A stretch of 64,000 nt of DNA from Pseudoalteromonas luteoviolacea S2607 (GCF_001625575.1 NZ_AUXV01000067.1:62001-126000), one strand, 5' to 3'; positions 1 through 8,993 are shown, counted from the first letter of the stretch. Numbers and translations: made by a program. Notes: a model not told the origin generated them from the letters alone.

Positions 1-493
1 CTTCTGTTAAACGGGCTTCATCACCATTGGGGTTGATCAACGTTCGATTATCTGGGTGTAATTTAAAGTCGGCGTATTCAATAAACTCTTCCGATTCATC
101 TTCACCTTTAGAGCCTGCAAGTCGTTTATATAGAGCACGCATGCGTAATTCTAATTCTAGTAAGTCAACAGGCTTACAAACGTAGTCATCTGCACCTTGA
201 GCCAATCCTGCGATTCTATCTGCTTGTGAATCACGACTCGAAAGCATTATTACACCTAAGTCGGTTAATGTATTGAGCTCTTTGGCAAGCTGCAAGCCAT
301 CAGTTGCAGGCAACACAATGTCTATGATGGCCATCATAAATGGATTACCGGTCTGTGCTTGCTCCTGTACCTGTTCAAGCGTACGAGCACCGGTATTATC
401 TACAGTGATTTGAAACTCCGTTTGCGCAAAATGGCTTTCGACTCGTTTAGCCAATAACTCGTCGTCCTCGACTAATAATACGTTTATGCTCAT
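1..493 (-). CDS. OmpR/PhoB-type response regulator, C-terminus cut by window edge
   Basis: I translated this by hand from an ATG at 493; 164 residues are visible and the frame is still open at base 1. The receiver domain starts with LLVEDDE (acidic residues 9-11), carries the expected phospho-acceptor Asp near residue 58 (IIDIVLPATDG) and the conserved Lys near 107 (CKPVDLLELE). After a short acidic linker the sequence FKLHPDNRTLINPNG looks like the opening beta strands of an OmpR winged-helix domain, so it should be a DNA-binding two-component regulator. Any partner kinase would lie outside the window. Its target cannot be told from what is visible. Confidence 0.85.
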   Translation of the reverse strand, partial: MSINVLLVEDDELLAKRVESHFAQTEFQITVDNTGARTLEQVQEQAQTGNPFMMAIIDIVLPATDGLQLAKELNTLTDLGVIMLSSRDSQADRIAGLAQGADDYVCKPVDLLELELRMRALYKRLAGSKGEDESEEFIEYADFKLHPDNRTLINPNGDEARLTE

Positions 494-670
494 GGTTTCG
501 AAACTTTCTCAATAATTAATCTATATCTTAGCACCGAGAATTCTCGGCTGAGAACCATAAGTTATCTATTTTTATATAAAAACTCTAATGAAAATTGCCA
601 GTAAATTGTGTGCTTAATGACCACTTATTAAAAATAATGAAATAGTTTTAGCTATTTATTATTTGTACAT

Positions 671-699
671 AAAAAAATAGCAGCACTTTAGTGCTGCTA
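671..699 (-). terminator. Intrinsic terminator of the S9 peptidase gene
   Basis: TAGCAGCAC (678-686) pairs perfectly with GTGCTGCTA (691-699) around a TTTA loop. On the minus strand the stem is followed by seven T (the A-run 671-677). It lies just past the stop of the peptidase gene, so it is a standard rho-independent terminator. Confidence 0.9.
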
Positions 700-706
700 C
701 AAACTT

Positions 707-3160
707 TTATTTGCCGTACATATGTTGCCACCACTGTGGCTCTTGTTTGAGGTGTTTGTCAAAGTAAGCGAGCATTGTATTCCACCACTGGAAACGTCGA
801 TCACGGGCAAAAATTTGGTGATCCGCACCTTTGTATTCGATCATTTCAACGTCTTGGTTCAATAACTTCAATGCAGTGTACATGATATGACTTTCACCAA
901 CTGGCACATTGGTATCAGCATCTCCATGGATCAGTAAAAGTGGTGTTTTCACTTTGTCGGCATTAAACACTGGGCTTTGTTCACTGTAAAGCTTCATGTT
1001 ATTCCAAGGGTAGCTGTTCTTAGATGCTTCGGATGAGTATAGGTACCCCCACCAGCCATGACCCCAGTATGAAGTGAGGTTTGAGATCCCAGCATGAGAG
1101 ATTGATGCACTGAACATGTCGGTTTTAGTAGCGAGCGTCATCGTCATAAATCCACCGTATGACGCACCCAAGTTACCTAACCGGTTTTTATCAACAAACT
1201 GGTAAGAATCTAAAAATGCTTTGGTGCCTTCGATGATATCTTCAGCGGCACGGTTACCCCAATCGTTTACGTGTTTGGCTGAAAACTCTTGACCAAACCC
1301 AGTTGCACCAGATGGCTGTAAAACGTAAACCACATAGCCATTCGTCGCCCAAAAGTTAAACGGGTAACGTCCAGTAAAGCCGCGTGATACGGGTGAAGTT
1401 CCGCCATAATAGTAAATAAGTGCCGGGTGTTGCTTAGATTTATCCAGGCCATGTGGAATGTAAACACGCCCCTTAATCTCAGTACCTGCGGAGTTAGTAA
1501 AATTGAACTCTTCTAACTTCGCTATTTCAGCATTTTTGTATGCGATTGGCTGTGAGTCCCAGAGCGTTTTAGCGCGATTATTTTTTACACTCAATTGGAT
1601 GAGCTTTTGTGGAGCAGAAGCCGTTGTACCAGTTGCAAAAACGACAGGGCTGCGTTTGTCGGCGACACTGAATTTATCGACTACATCAAGCTTGGTATTG
1701 AGAGACTTAAACTTACTTTTACTTTCATCATAAAAGTAAAGTTTTTTACGATCTTCATCTGTGACTTTAAGCACCAAGTCACCATTATTAAGTACGCTGA
1801 ATGAATCGATTGATGGGTCGAACTTTTTACTTAAGGGTTTAACTTCGGCTCCGTCATTGTTCATCCAGTAAAGCTGTGTATCGTAATTGTTTACCAACAC
1901 ATCTTTTGCAATAACCCTACCTGCACCATTGTTAAATCCAGCACCGGCTGAGATATAAATTCCATCATTACCATACCTTGCATCACCAAAAGTACCATAT
2001 TGGCCAATGACTTTATGGCTGTTGTTCTTAATATCAAATTCGACAAGTTCAGTCACACCGTGATGTGGAGCGCTGTAGTTTTGAGGGTGGCGGGTGGTGA
2101 GGATACGACCTGTCTTGCTATCAAAGTCTTCTAGACTGTGGCTTAGCGCATCTTCTGTTATAGCTTGAATAAGCCCCGTACTGATGTCAATTAAGTACAC
2201 TTGGCTTTTATTGCGCGCATACGACCAGCGATCTTCTAGACCTTTGAGGTGTTTGACAATCTTATCACCTTCTGGAGCGCGTTTAGTCCAAGTAAAAATC
2301 AGACTATCGTCGCTGAAATACTGGAAGCTACTAGCACCAGCTAGGCCTTCTGCGATGACTGTTTCTTTTAAGTTTTTGATGTTGAGGGCTTTGAGTTGCT
2401 TATTTTGAACGAATACCAGCTCTTTTGAATCTGCACGCCAGCTAACCGCACCTGCATTCACGCCATTTAAGCGGTAAATTACATCGCCATCTTCATTATG
2501 AATTGTCGTATCTCTGAGCGCTTTGTTACCTTGGTTGTCTTGGTAATGCTGTTGTGTGGCAACATAATAATTGGCGTCAGGAGAAACCGAAATCGCACTG
2601 ATTGTTGGTGCATCAAAGAGTTGTTTGGCAGACAGTGCTTTTGTTTCTTTGTCACTGAAAGTCAGTATGTCGTGTGCTTCTTTACCATTAAACTCTACTG
2701 CTACTTTTTTCCAATCACTCACTTGCTCGGCAATGATAAGTAGTTGGTGGTCACCTGTGACCGCATTGAGCGTATACTCTGTTTTACCATTAATAAGTTG
2801 GCCATTGAGAAAAACATGGCCCTTTTCTATACCGGTTAACTTCAGTGTACCTTGAACAAAACGCGCAGTAGAAAAGTTGAGTTTTAGTGCCTGTAAACCA
2901 CCTATGGTTAGCGCGTTGACGTCTTTTAGCGGTTGCCAATCAACACGCTGTCCAAAAACGTCTAACGACTTAGTATCTTTGCTGAGCTTATTGACTAGGT
3001 TACCCACGATGGCCGATTGGTGGCCCGTATGGTGAGGCTTAGTTTGGATATTTTGACCAATTGGGCCTATAAACAGGATGTTGTCTGGGTCGATCGGCGC
3101 TGCGCTGAGTTGCGTAGCTATTGCGGAAAATAGTAAAGTTACCGCTGATTTTAATTTCAT
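707..3160 (-). CDS. Secreted S9 family peptidase (prolyl oligopeptidase / dipeptidyl aminopeptidase type)
   Basis: The 817-residue protein begins with a Sec signal peptide (MKLKSAVTLLFSAIATQLSA) and should act in the periplasm or outside the cell. The middle (about 180-540) has beta-propeller-like repeats (DALSHSLEDF, FDPSIDSFSV and similar). The C-terminal alpha/beta-hydrolase domain holds the triad: Ser near 667 in GASYGGFM, Asp near 749 in HGDADTNVP, His near 781 in GADHQIF. The family cleaves short peptides, often after proline or releasing N-terminal dipeptides; the exact specificity is not readable here. It is a single-gene unit with its own terminator, divergent from the CNNM gene. Residues 20-180 ahead of the propeller do not match anything I recognise. 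Confidence 0.88.
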   Translation of the reverse strand: MKLKSAVTLLFSAIATQLSAAPIDPDNILFIGPIGQNIQTKPHHTGHQSAIVGNLVNKLSKDTKSLDVFGQRVDWQPLKDVNALTIGGLQALKLNFSTARFVQGTLKLTGIEKGHVFLNGQLINGKTEYTLNAVTGDHQLLIIAEQVSDWKKVAVEFNGKEAHDILTFSDKETKALSAKQLFDAPTISAISVSPDANYYVATQQHYQDNQGNKALRDTTIHNEDGDVIYRLNGVNAGAVSWRADSKELVFVQNKQLKALNIKNLKETVIAEGLAGASSFQYFSDDSLIFTWTKRAPEGDKIVKHLKGLEDRWSYARNKSQVYLIDISTGLIQAITEDALSHSLEDFDSKTGRILTTRHPQNYSAPHHGVTELVEFDIKNNSHKVIGQYGTFGDARYGNDGIYISAGAGFNNGAGRVIAKDVLVNNYDTQLYWMNNDGAEVKPLSKKFDPSIDSFSVLNNGDLVLKVTDEDRKKLYFYDESKSKFKSLNTKLDVVDKFSVADKRSPVVFATGTTASAPQKLIQLSVKNNRAKTLWDSQPIAYKNAEIAKLEEFNFTNSAGTEIKGRVYIPHGLDKSKQHPALIYYYGGTSPVSRGFTGRYPFNFWATNGYVVYVLQPSGATGFGQEFSAKHVNDWGNRAAEDIIEGTKAFLDSYQFVDKNRLGNLGASYGGFMTMTLATKTDMFSASISHAGISNLTSYWGHGWWGYLYSSEASKNSYPWNNMKLYSEQSPVFNADKVKTPLLLIHGDADTNVPVGESHIMYTALKLLNQDVEMIEYKGADHQIFARDRRFQWWNTMLAYFDKHLKQEPQWWQHMYGK

Positions 3161-3286
3161 AGTATGCGCCTATTGTAGGTAAAATATGCGTTAATATAAC
3201 ATATTAATCAAAATTAATAGGTGCTGTGCGATTAAGTGCTGTACAGCTAAGATATAAGTAAACGGTTATCACGTGAGGAGTAGATC

Positions 3287-4390
3287 TTGTTTTTGTTAAT
3301 TAGCTACATGTTATTAGCTATTGCGATTTCTTTTATATGTTCTGTGATGGAGGCTGTACTGCTCAGTATTACCCCCAGTCATGTTGGGATGATGAAGCAG
3401 CAAAACCCCACTTTGGCGTCGCGCGTACAAAAATTAAAAGACAATATCGATAAACCGCTTGCGGCAATTTTGACATTGAATACGGTAGCGCATACTGCTG
3501 GCGCTGCGGGTGTCGGTGCCCAAGCCGCAGTGGTATTTGGTGATGCGGCTGTTGGACTAGCTTCTGCTGTGATGACATTATTGGTACTAGTGTTGTCTGA
3601 GATTATTCCTAAGACTCTGGGGGCGACGTATTGGCGTGGCTTAACACCAAGTGTCAGTTTTGCCTTAGTTTGGTTAGTCAGATTGCTAAAACCATTTGTA
3701 TGGATGTCTGATCAGCTGACAAAATTAATCGGCAAAAAGGGTGATGAGTCGATTTATATTCGCCAAGAAATCGAAGCAATGGCAGAAATGGGTTCGCAAG
3801 CGGGTGCCTTAAAAGAGGAAGAGTCAGCCACTATTCGCAGTTTGCTGCAATTTAGGCATGCTAAACTAGAGAACTTAATGACACCTCGTACCGTGCTATT
3901 TAAAGTACATAAAGATATGTCAGTACATGACTATTTGGCAGAACATGGTTCTGTGTCATTTTCTCGTGTATTGGTTTTTGACCAAAATAGTGATGATATT
4001 GTTGGTTTTGTGCATAAAAACGACATCATGCTGGCTTATCACCGTTTGGGCGAAGACTACAAAATTAGCAAGTTGATGAAGCCTTTGTATACGGTACCCG
4101 AAACTTTGGCAGCACCGACACTGTTTCAAACCTTGCTGGAAAAACGCATTCATATTGCATTGGTGATTGATGAATATGGCGATATTCAAGGGATTGTTAC
4201 ACTGGAAGACTTACTAGAGTCGTTAATGGGCATGGACATCGTTGATGAACGTGAACAAACCAGTGACATGCAGGCTGCTGCTAAGCAAAAATGGCAGCAA
4301 CGTGTCGATAACCACAGCCATTTAATCGTCACCGAAAACGAAGCAGACGATGAAGAGACCGTTGAAGGCAAGGCAAACGACAAAAACTAA
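3287..4390 (+). CDS. CNNM (DUF21)/CBS-pair membrane protein, hemolysin-C/CorC type
   Basis: 367 residues. The start is TTG with a GAGGAG Shine-Dalgarno at 3275-3280, six bases upstream; no ATG fits better. Residues 1-150 form a CNNM/DUF21 transmembrane block including the AVVFGDAAVG and LSEIIPKTLGATYW segments typical of the family. Residues about 190-320 are a CBS pair (LMTPRTVLFKV ... DEYGDIQGIVTLEDLLESLMG). The tail is acidic. Family members are implicated in magnesium or other cation efflux and in tolerance to divalent ions. It lacks the separate CorC_HlyC C-terminal domain, which makes it shorter than YfjD/YtfL relatives (about 420-450). The precise substrate is inferred only. Confidence 0.85.
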   Translation: MFLLISYMLLAIAISFICSVMEAVLLSITPSHVGMMKQQNPTLASRVQKLKDNIDKPLAAILTLNTVAHTAGAAGVGAQAAVVFGDAAVGLASAVMTLLVLVLSEIIPKTLGATYWRGLTPSVSFALVWLVRLLKPFVWMSDQLTKLIGKKGDESIYIRQEIEAMAEMGSQAGALKEEESATIRSLLQFRHAKLENLMTPRTVLFKVHKDMSVHDYLAEHGSVSFSRVLVFDQNSDDIVGFVHKNDIMLAYHRLGEDYKISKLMKPLYTVPETLAAPTLFQTLLEKRIHIALVIDEYGDIQGIVTLEDLLESLMGMDIVDEREQTSDMQAAAKQKWQQRVDNHSHLIVTENEADDEETVEGKANDKN

Positions 4391-4401
4391 TGGTGTTAGG
4401 C

Positions 4402-4432
4402 ATAAATTGGGCCCAAGCAGGGCCCAATTTAT
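4402..4432. terminator. Perfect hairpin between convergent genes, likely bidirectional terminator
   Basis: ATAAATTGGGCCC (4402-4414) pairs over all 13 bases with GGGCCCAATTTAT (4420-4432), loop AAGCA. The T-rich outer half of the stem can serve as a weak U-tract in both directions. It sits between the CNNM stop (4390) and overlaps the end of the REC-EAL gene on the other strand. Confidence 0.7.
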
Positions 4433-5637
4433 GGATTAGAGTTGATCATTCTTTGCCAAGAGTGGATCCAACGAATGAACTCATTCAACGCTTTTGGCCT
4501 GCTAATTAAATAGCCCTGCATTAAGAGACTAAACTTGTAGCGCTCTAAATACTGGAGCTCCTCAATACGTTCTATCCCTTCGGCAACGATATCCAACTGC
4601 TCATTTTGGGCAATATCTATTAAGCTATCGACCAACACTTGAGAAAAGCGGTCTGACTCAATGTAGGTAATTAAAGAACGGTCAATTTTAATCTCAGTGA
4701 ATGGCAATGTTTTAAGTTGCTGTAAATTAGTGAACCCCGTACCAAAATCATCAAGTGCAAGATCAAATCCCCGTAATCGTAAGCGATTAATGGTCTCTAG
4801 TTGAACGTTAGAAATGATAGGTTGATTCTCGGTTATTTCGACGATGACTTCTTGGGGCTTTAGGCGATTGAGCTCTAAAATTAACGCTAATTTATCTGGG
4901 CAGCTAGTATCATTAAGTTGAATAGGAGATAGATTAAAGGCCAGCTTAAACGGATAATTTAGCTCATTTCTAATTCGCTGAAATTCATTGGCCGCTTTTT
5001 CAAATAACTGAAAGGTCAGTAGGTTAACAAGATCTAAGTCTTCCGCAATGCCAATAAAGCGTTTTGGCAGCATCACCTGCCCTTCATCTTTTGAGACTAT
5101 CCGTGCAAGCACTTCAATGCTCTTTATTTGCTTTGTGCCTCTATGCACCTTAGGTTGATAAAAAGGGGTGATTTCATGGTGGCTGATCGCTTCAAGTAAG
5201 CGGTCTTCGGTAATGGGCTGCTCGTAGGTCTCTTCGACGCCGACAAAACTGTCTAGTTTTTTTAAAGTTCTCTCTACATCAATGAGCTGTACCGGTTTTG
5301 CAATATTGCCAATCAAGTGCGTGTTATGCTGTCTTGCCAAGTTAGCAGCTAAATCTATAATTCGATTTTCCATTTCGGAAATAATGACAATCCCGCCAGG
5401 GTAGTGAAGCTCGCCTAAGTGGCGAATAAATTCCATACCGTCCATTTCTGGCATATTGAGGTCGGTAAAAATCGCATCAAATTGGTGGGGAGATTGACGT
5501 ATTTTTTCCAGTGCCTTTACCGCGCTATTGGCAACTGTGACATGCTCTATATCCAGTTCAGATAAAATCGCCTGCATGACGATTAAAATTGCTTGTGAAT
5601 CATCTACGACCAGTATACGTCGGCTACGATCTTTCAT
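4429..5637 (-). CDS. Response regulator with EAL domain (c-di-GMP phosphodiesterase, REC-EAL)
   Basis: 402 residues. The receiver domain (1-125) has the acidic pair at 12-13, phospho-acceptor Asp59 (FTDLNMPEMDG) and Lys114. The EAL domain (about 148-395) has the signature glutamate in EVLAR (175-179, Val replacing Ala), NLSPIQL, EITEN, LALDDFGTGF, KIDRSL, AEGIE and QGYLIS, so the metal and catalytic residues look complete and the enzyme should hydrolyse c-di-GMP to pGpG under phosphorylation control. The start ATG has an AGGA about seven bases upstream. It diverges from the S2P-like gene. No histidine kinase is nearby, so its input is unknown. Confidence 0.92.
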   Translation of the reverse strand: MKDRSRRILVVDDSQAILIVMQAILSELDIEHVTVANSAVKALEKIRQSPHQFDAIFTDLNMPEMDGMEFIRHLGELHYPGGIVIISEMENRIIDLAANLARQHNTHLIGNIAKPVQLIDVERTLKKLDSFVGVEETYEQPITEDRLLEAISHHEITPFYQPKVHRGTKQIKSIEVLARIVSKDEGQVMLPKRFIGIAEDLDLVNLLTFQLFEKAANEFQRIRNELNYPFKLAFNLSPIQLNDTSCPDKLALILELNRLKPQEVIVEITENQPIISNVQLETINRLRLRGFDLALDDFGTGFTNLQQLKTLPFTEIKIDRSLITYIESDRFSQVLVDSLIDIAQNEQLDIVAEGIERIEELQYLERYKFSLLMQGYLISRPKALNEFIRWIHSWQRMINSNP

Positions 5638-5710
5638 AGTTTCCTGTCCCTAGGGCTAATTGCACAGTAAAAGAGAAATTTAGTTGCTGACCAGCGTAAT
5701 TGTCGATATG

Positions 5711-5743
5711 CCACTTTAACATCACGCTTATGTGTCAAAGTGG
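5711..5743. repeat. Imperfect inverted repeat in a divergent intergenic region
   Basis: CCACTTT (5711-5717) pairs with AAAGTGG (5737-5743), with an inner ACAT/ATGT stem (5719-5722 and 5730-5733). The 224-base gap separates the start codons of the REC-EAL gene (minus) and the S2P-like gene (plus), so this could be an operator or part of a structured leader. No protein-binding assignment is possible. Confidence 0.4.
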
Positions 5744-5861
5744 TCTTAAGACCTCTAGCTGATAAGACAATCTAAGCGTAGTACAAGTTGGTAATAATTC
5801 ACTCATTGTCTCTTCAATCGAAACCTTTAATTTAGGATAATGGCAAAAATTTCACGAAGTA

Positions 5862-6884
5862 GTGAGTGTGATGATAAGAATTGAATTGCCAATTGATGGT
5901 ATGGCGATATCGGTAATGATTAATCATTGTAGCGTGGTACAAGTTTACAAAGAGCAGCAGTCAATGCCGATTGATGAACTGAGTGAGCACCAGTTAGAAG
6001 TTGACCTAGGCCAGCGAAAGCTGCACTTAAATACGGAGCAATTAAACGAAAGTTTACTGGCCGTGTCTTTAGATCAATCCCCTTGGCGTTGGGTAGAAGT
6101 GCCCACAGCAGGACAAGAGCGAAAAGGAAATTGGCTCGGTTTAGCGGCACTGGGTTTTAAGCTATTTAAAAGTGCAAAAGTAATTAAAGCTGCTTTGATA
6201 GGGGCGTCGGTTGCTGGCTACGCTTGGCTGTTCTCATGGCAGTTTGCGTTAATGCTTGTGGCGTGTTTGGTAGTACATGAATATGGCCATGTTAGAGCAA
6301 TGAAATACTTTGGGCTTAAAACCAAAGGTTTTTACTTGATCCCCTTTGTTGGTGGATTAGCGATGAGCGAAGAGAAAATGACAACTCGATGGCAAGATGT
6401 CATTATTTCCTTGATGGGGCCTGCCTTTGGCTTGTTTACATCGGTTCTTGGGGTTGTACTCTATTACGCAACTGGCTCGGAGATTTTTGCTGGTGTTGCC
6501 GTACTCAGTGCGCTTTTAAATTTATTTAATCTCTTGCCAATTTTACCACTTGATGGTGGACATGTGTTGAAGAGTATCAGTTTCTCTATGCGCTCATGGG
6601 TGGGATTATTAGCCTGCTTGGGGGGGCTTGCCCTGGGCCTATGGGTAAGTTACGAATTTGGGCTTATGCTTTTGGCCTTTTTCATCTTTATTGGCAGTAT
6701 TGAAATCTTACTTGAGTGGCGTTCGCGACATCAAACCCATCTGATCCCGTTGGACCGCTATGGTCAGGTTGTGTCTGCTGCTTTATATGTAATAGTGGCA
6801 GTGGGGCATATTGCTGTGATGTGGCACTTTGCAGACTCAGATAATGTTATCCTGAGCCTACCAGTGAAAGTGCTGTCTAGCTAA
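5862..6884 (+). CDS. M50-type membrane metalloprotease (site-2 protease family)
   Basis: 340 residues. Zinc ligands are visible in HEYGH (139-143, in a membrane segment) and in the second motif NLFNLLPILPLDGGH (about 220-234, Asp231), the S2P arrangement. At least six hydrophobic segments follow residue 110. The N-terminal 90 residues are a soluble region that I do not recognise; no PDZ domain is visible. S2P enzymes cleave membrane-embedded substrates such as anti-sigma factors, but no such partner lies here. Start choice is uncertain: GTG at 5862 or ATG at 5871, neither with a strong ribosome site. It is not RseP, whose neighbours and size differ. Its stop overlaps the end of the convergent permease gene by four bases. 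Confidence 0.82.
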   Translation: MSVMIRIELPIDGMAISVMINHCSVVQVYKEQQSMPIDELSEHQLEVDLGQRKLHLNTEQLNESLLAVSLDQSPWRWVEVPTAGQERKGNWLGLAALGFKLFKSAKVIKAALIGASVAGYAWLFSWQFALMLVACLVVHEYGHVRAMKYFGLKTKGFYLIPFVGGLAMSEEKMTTRWQDVIISLMGPAFGLFTSVLGVVLYYATGSEIFAGVAVLSALLNLFNLLPILPLDGGHVLKSISFSMRSWVGLLACLGGLALGLWVSYEFGLMLLAFFIFIGSIEILLEWRSRHQTHLIPLDRYGQVVSAALYVIVAVGHIAVMWHFADSDNVILSLPVKVLSS

Positions 6885-8194
6885 ACAAAGCTTAAAACAG
6901 CGGCGATAATAGTGCCTGTGACAACCAGTTGGAGCAGGCAAAACCCCATAATATCTCGTGCTTTAAGCCCAGCAATAGCAAGCACAGGTAAAGCCCAAAA
7001 TGGTTGGATTAAGTTTGTCCAAGCATCCCCCCATGCTACCGCCATGGTAACCCGCGCGATATCTGCTTCTAGAGCTTGAGCGGCAGGGATCACGATAGGA
7101 GCCTGAACAGCCCATTGCCCGCCGCCAGATGGCACAAAAATATTAACTAGGCCAGCGCTTAAAAAGCTCCAAAATGGTAGCGATTGCGCGTTACTGATTG
7201 ACACAAACCCCGCAGATATTTGTTCAGCTAGCCCGGTGTTCACCATAATGGCCATGATGCCAGCATAAAATGGAAACTGAATAACGATACCTGCGCCACC
7301 TTTAATGGCCTGTTGTAAACTGTGCAAAATATTGGTCGCTGAACCATGGAGTAATATTGCGAGGAATAAGAAAGCCGCGATGACGATGTTTAAATTCAGG
7401 CCGCCTCCTTGTATCACAAAATAATGTATTAGGTAGCCACAGCCAAGTAAGCCAATCAAAATCCCCAATACTGGGTGCTCTTCGAGTTTTTCGGCAGGAG
7501 TGAGAGTGCGGTTGCGAGTGGCTGTAGGTGGCTCTTTTAAGCTTTCTTTGTCGACCAATACTTGTTCGTTCTCAGGTGGAAGCATCGCACGATTTAGCAA
7601 AGGGAGTATGATGAGCATTGCGAACAATAAGACTAAATTAAAATAAGAAAATATGGTATCGCTAGTGGATAAGATACCAATTTGAGATTCTGCAAAGTGT
7701 CCAGATGAAGCGATTGTGAGAGGCACAGAGCCTGCAAGGCCCCCATGCCAAACGATAAATCCAGAGTAGGCGCTGGCGATCAGTACTCGATAATCAACAG
7801 CAATCTTGTTTGCGAGTGCTTTGGCAAATAATGCGCCAACCACTAAACCAAACCCCCAGTTCAGCCAGCTAGCGAACATAGACACCAAAGTAACTAAAAT
7901 GATGGCCTGTGATGGCGTTTTAGCAAAGGTCGCTAGGCCATTCAATAACTTTGCACAAACCCTAGTGTTCGCTAACATAAAGCCGGCTATCAAAACGAGT
8001 AACATTTGCATGGCAAAAGTGAGTAAATTCCAAAGTCCTTGCCCCCAAAATTGCACGGTTTCGATAGGTGTTGCAGGCGTAAAAATAACGGCCATTGTCA
8101 TGACAAACAGCGTCAGTAAAGTGACAAATACAAAGGGGTCTGGCAAATATTGTTCAACGAGTCGACTGAGTGGCCGTGTAATTTTGTTTAACAT
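6881..8194 (-). CDS. AtoE/short-chain fatty acid family permease
   Basis: 437 residues, about a dozen hydrophobic segments, beginning MLNKITRPLSRLVEQYLPDP, a start typical of the AtoE (TIGR00366) short-chain fatty-acid transporter family. Conserved pieces include VNIFVPSGGGQWAVQAPIV and AWGDAWTNLIQPFWALP. A hydrophilic loop near 205-235 divides the membrane domain. The family probably imports acetoacetate, butyrate or related acids at the inner membrane. AGGA lies about seven bases before the ATG. No atoDAB or beta-oxidation gene is adjacent, so the substrate is inferred from the family alone. Confidence 0.85.
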   Translation of the reverse strand: MLNKITRPLSRLVEQYLPDPFVFVTLLTLFVMTMAVIFTPATPIETVQFWGQGLWNLLTFAMQMLLVLIAGFMLANTRVCAKLLNGLATFAKTPSQAIILVTLVSMFASWLNWGFGLVVGALFAKALANKIAVDYRVLIASAYSGFIVWHGGLAGSVPLTIASSGHFAESQIGILSTSDTIFSYFNLVLLFAMLIILPLLNRAMLPPENEQVLVDKESLKEPPTATRNRTLTPAEKLEEHPVLGILIGLLGCGYLIHYFVIQGGGLNLNIVIAAFLFLAILLHGSATNILHSLQQAIKGGAGIVIQFPFYAGIMAIMVNTGLAEQISAGFVSISNAQSLPFWSFLSAGLVNIFVPSGGGQWAVQAPIVIPAAQALEADIARVTMAVAWGDAWTNLIQPFWALPVLAIAGLKARDIMGFCLLQLVVTGTIIAAVLSFV

Positions 8195-8525
8195 GCTAAA
8201 ATCCTGTTATTGTTCTTTAGGCTACCTAACTTACACTGCATTAGCTACAAAGTTTGCGACATACTCAAGATTGTCACACAATTATCAAGCAGTTGTAGTC
8301 AATGTGTGTAATATAACTAAGAAAAGCACTAAAAGTTAGTGTTTTACGCCAAAATTTCAATTAACTTATTGTATCGATATTTTATAAGTGTATGATTTTT
8401 AATAATTTAAAATATTGGCATATATTGTGATTACAGTATTAGCTATATTGATTCGGTAGGTTTAGCTACCATGCTACACACATTGGAATGTGGTAGTAGT
8501 AGAAATACAACTAAGAGAGGTATCT
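8195..8525. other. Intergenic region of 331 bases
   Basis: An AT-rich divergent gap between the permease gene and the small membrane-protein gene. I see no gene in it. The right end (8455-8496) contains nested inverted repeats, listed separately; the rest is A/T-rich and may hold promoters for both sides, but no clean -35/-10 pair stands out. Confidence 0.5.
8455..8496 (+). promoter_or_regulatory. Nested inverted repeats in the leader of the 74-residue membrane protein
   Basis: GGTAG (8455-8459) pairs with CTACC (8466-8470); directly after it CTAC-A-CACATT (8474-8484) pairs with AATGTG-GTAG (8487-8496) around GG, with a single bulged A. The GGTAG/CTAC pieces could also pair in an alternative way. 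The structure ends 18 bases before the AGAGAGG ribosome site (8514-8520). It may be an operator palindrome or an RNA leader. Confidence 0.45.
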
Positions 8526-8750
8526 ATGGCAGGACAAGGTTCTGGTGGTAATGTAATTGCAGCGATCTGTAGTGTATTTTTTCCCGGTTTAGGACAGCTT
8601 GTACAAGGTCGCTTGTTAGCAGCTATTATATTCGCCATTATTACAGTAGGTGGATATGCACTGTGGTTTTTAATTATTCCTCCAGTAATTGCGGCTGTTG
8701 CCCATCTTTGGGCAATTATTGATGCAGCAAAATACTCATCACGAGATTAA
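8526..8750 (+). CDS. Small two-helix membrane protein, TM2-like
   Basis: 74 residues from the ATG at 8526, chosen because AGAGAGG ends five bases before it; an upstream in-frame GTG at 8490 would add 12 residues but lies inside the inverted repeat. The protein has a glycine-rich start (MAGQGSGG), a first hydrophobic segment with the motif FFPGLGQLVQGR, a second and perhaps third hydrophobic stretch (LLAAIIFAIITVGGYALWFLI split by glycines; PPVIAAVAHLWAIIDA), and a short polar tail. PGLGQL-x-QGR between two helices resembles TM2-type small proteins. Function unknown; it stands alone between two non-related genes. Confidence 0.7.
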   Translation: MAGQGSGGNVIAAICSVFFPGLGQLVQGRLLAAIIFAIITVGGYALWFLIIPPVIAAVAHLWAIIDAAKYSSRD

Positions 8751-8775
8751 CAAAAAAGCCGTGTTCTAATTGAAT

Positions 8776-8816
8776 AGGCCTTGGAGAAAGGCCTTCAACC
8801 AATTGATTTTTCAATT
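8776..8816 (+). terminator. Two small hairpins after the TM2-like gene, possible weak terminator
   Basis: AGGCCTT (8776-8782) pairs with AAGGCCT (8788-8794), loop GGAGA; then AATTGA (8801-8806) pairs with TCAATT (8811-8816) around TTTT. Neither is followed by a long T-run, so terminator activity is only plausible. Confidence 0.4.
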
Positions 8817-8993
8817 CTAAATTTTGTAAGTGGTGTTTTCTAAGGCATTGCTCCTTTCATCTGGCAATTTAAAATCTAATGTGGGCAGTCTATGCACATA
8901 TGTCCTGCTTTTTTAACTGAAAAAATAATGCATGAGCGTTGTTAGTCTAGGTACGTTGGCTTAAAATACGCGCTTTTTATTCAGGAAAATTCA

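Noticed and set aside
7806..8339. Open frame of 177 codons on the plus strand across the start of the AtoE-type gene
   Set aside because: It is antisense to a well-conserved membrane protein for most of its length, has low-complexity composition and no ribosome site.
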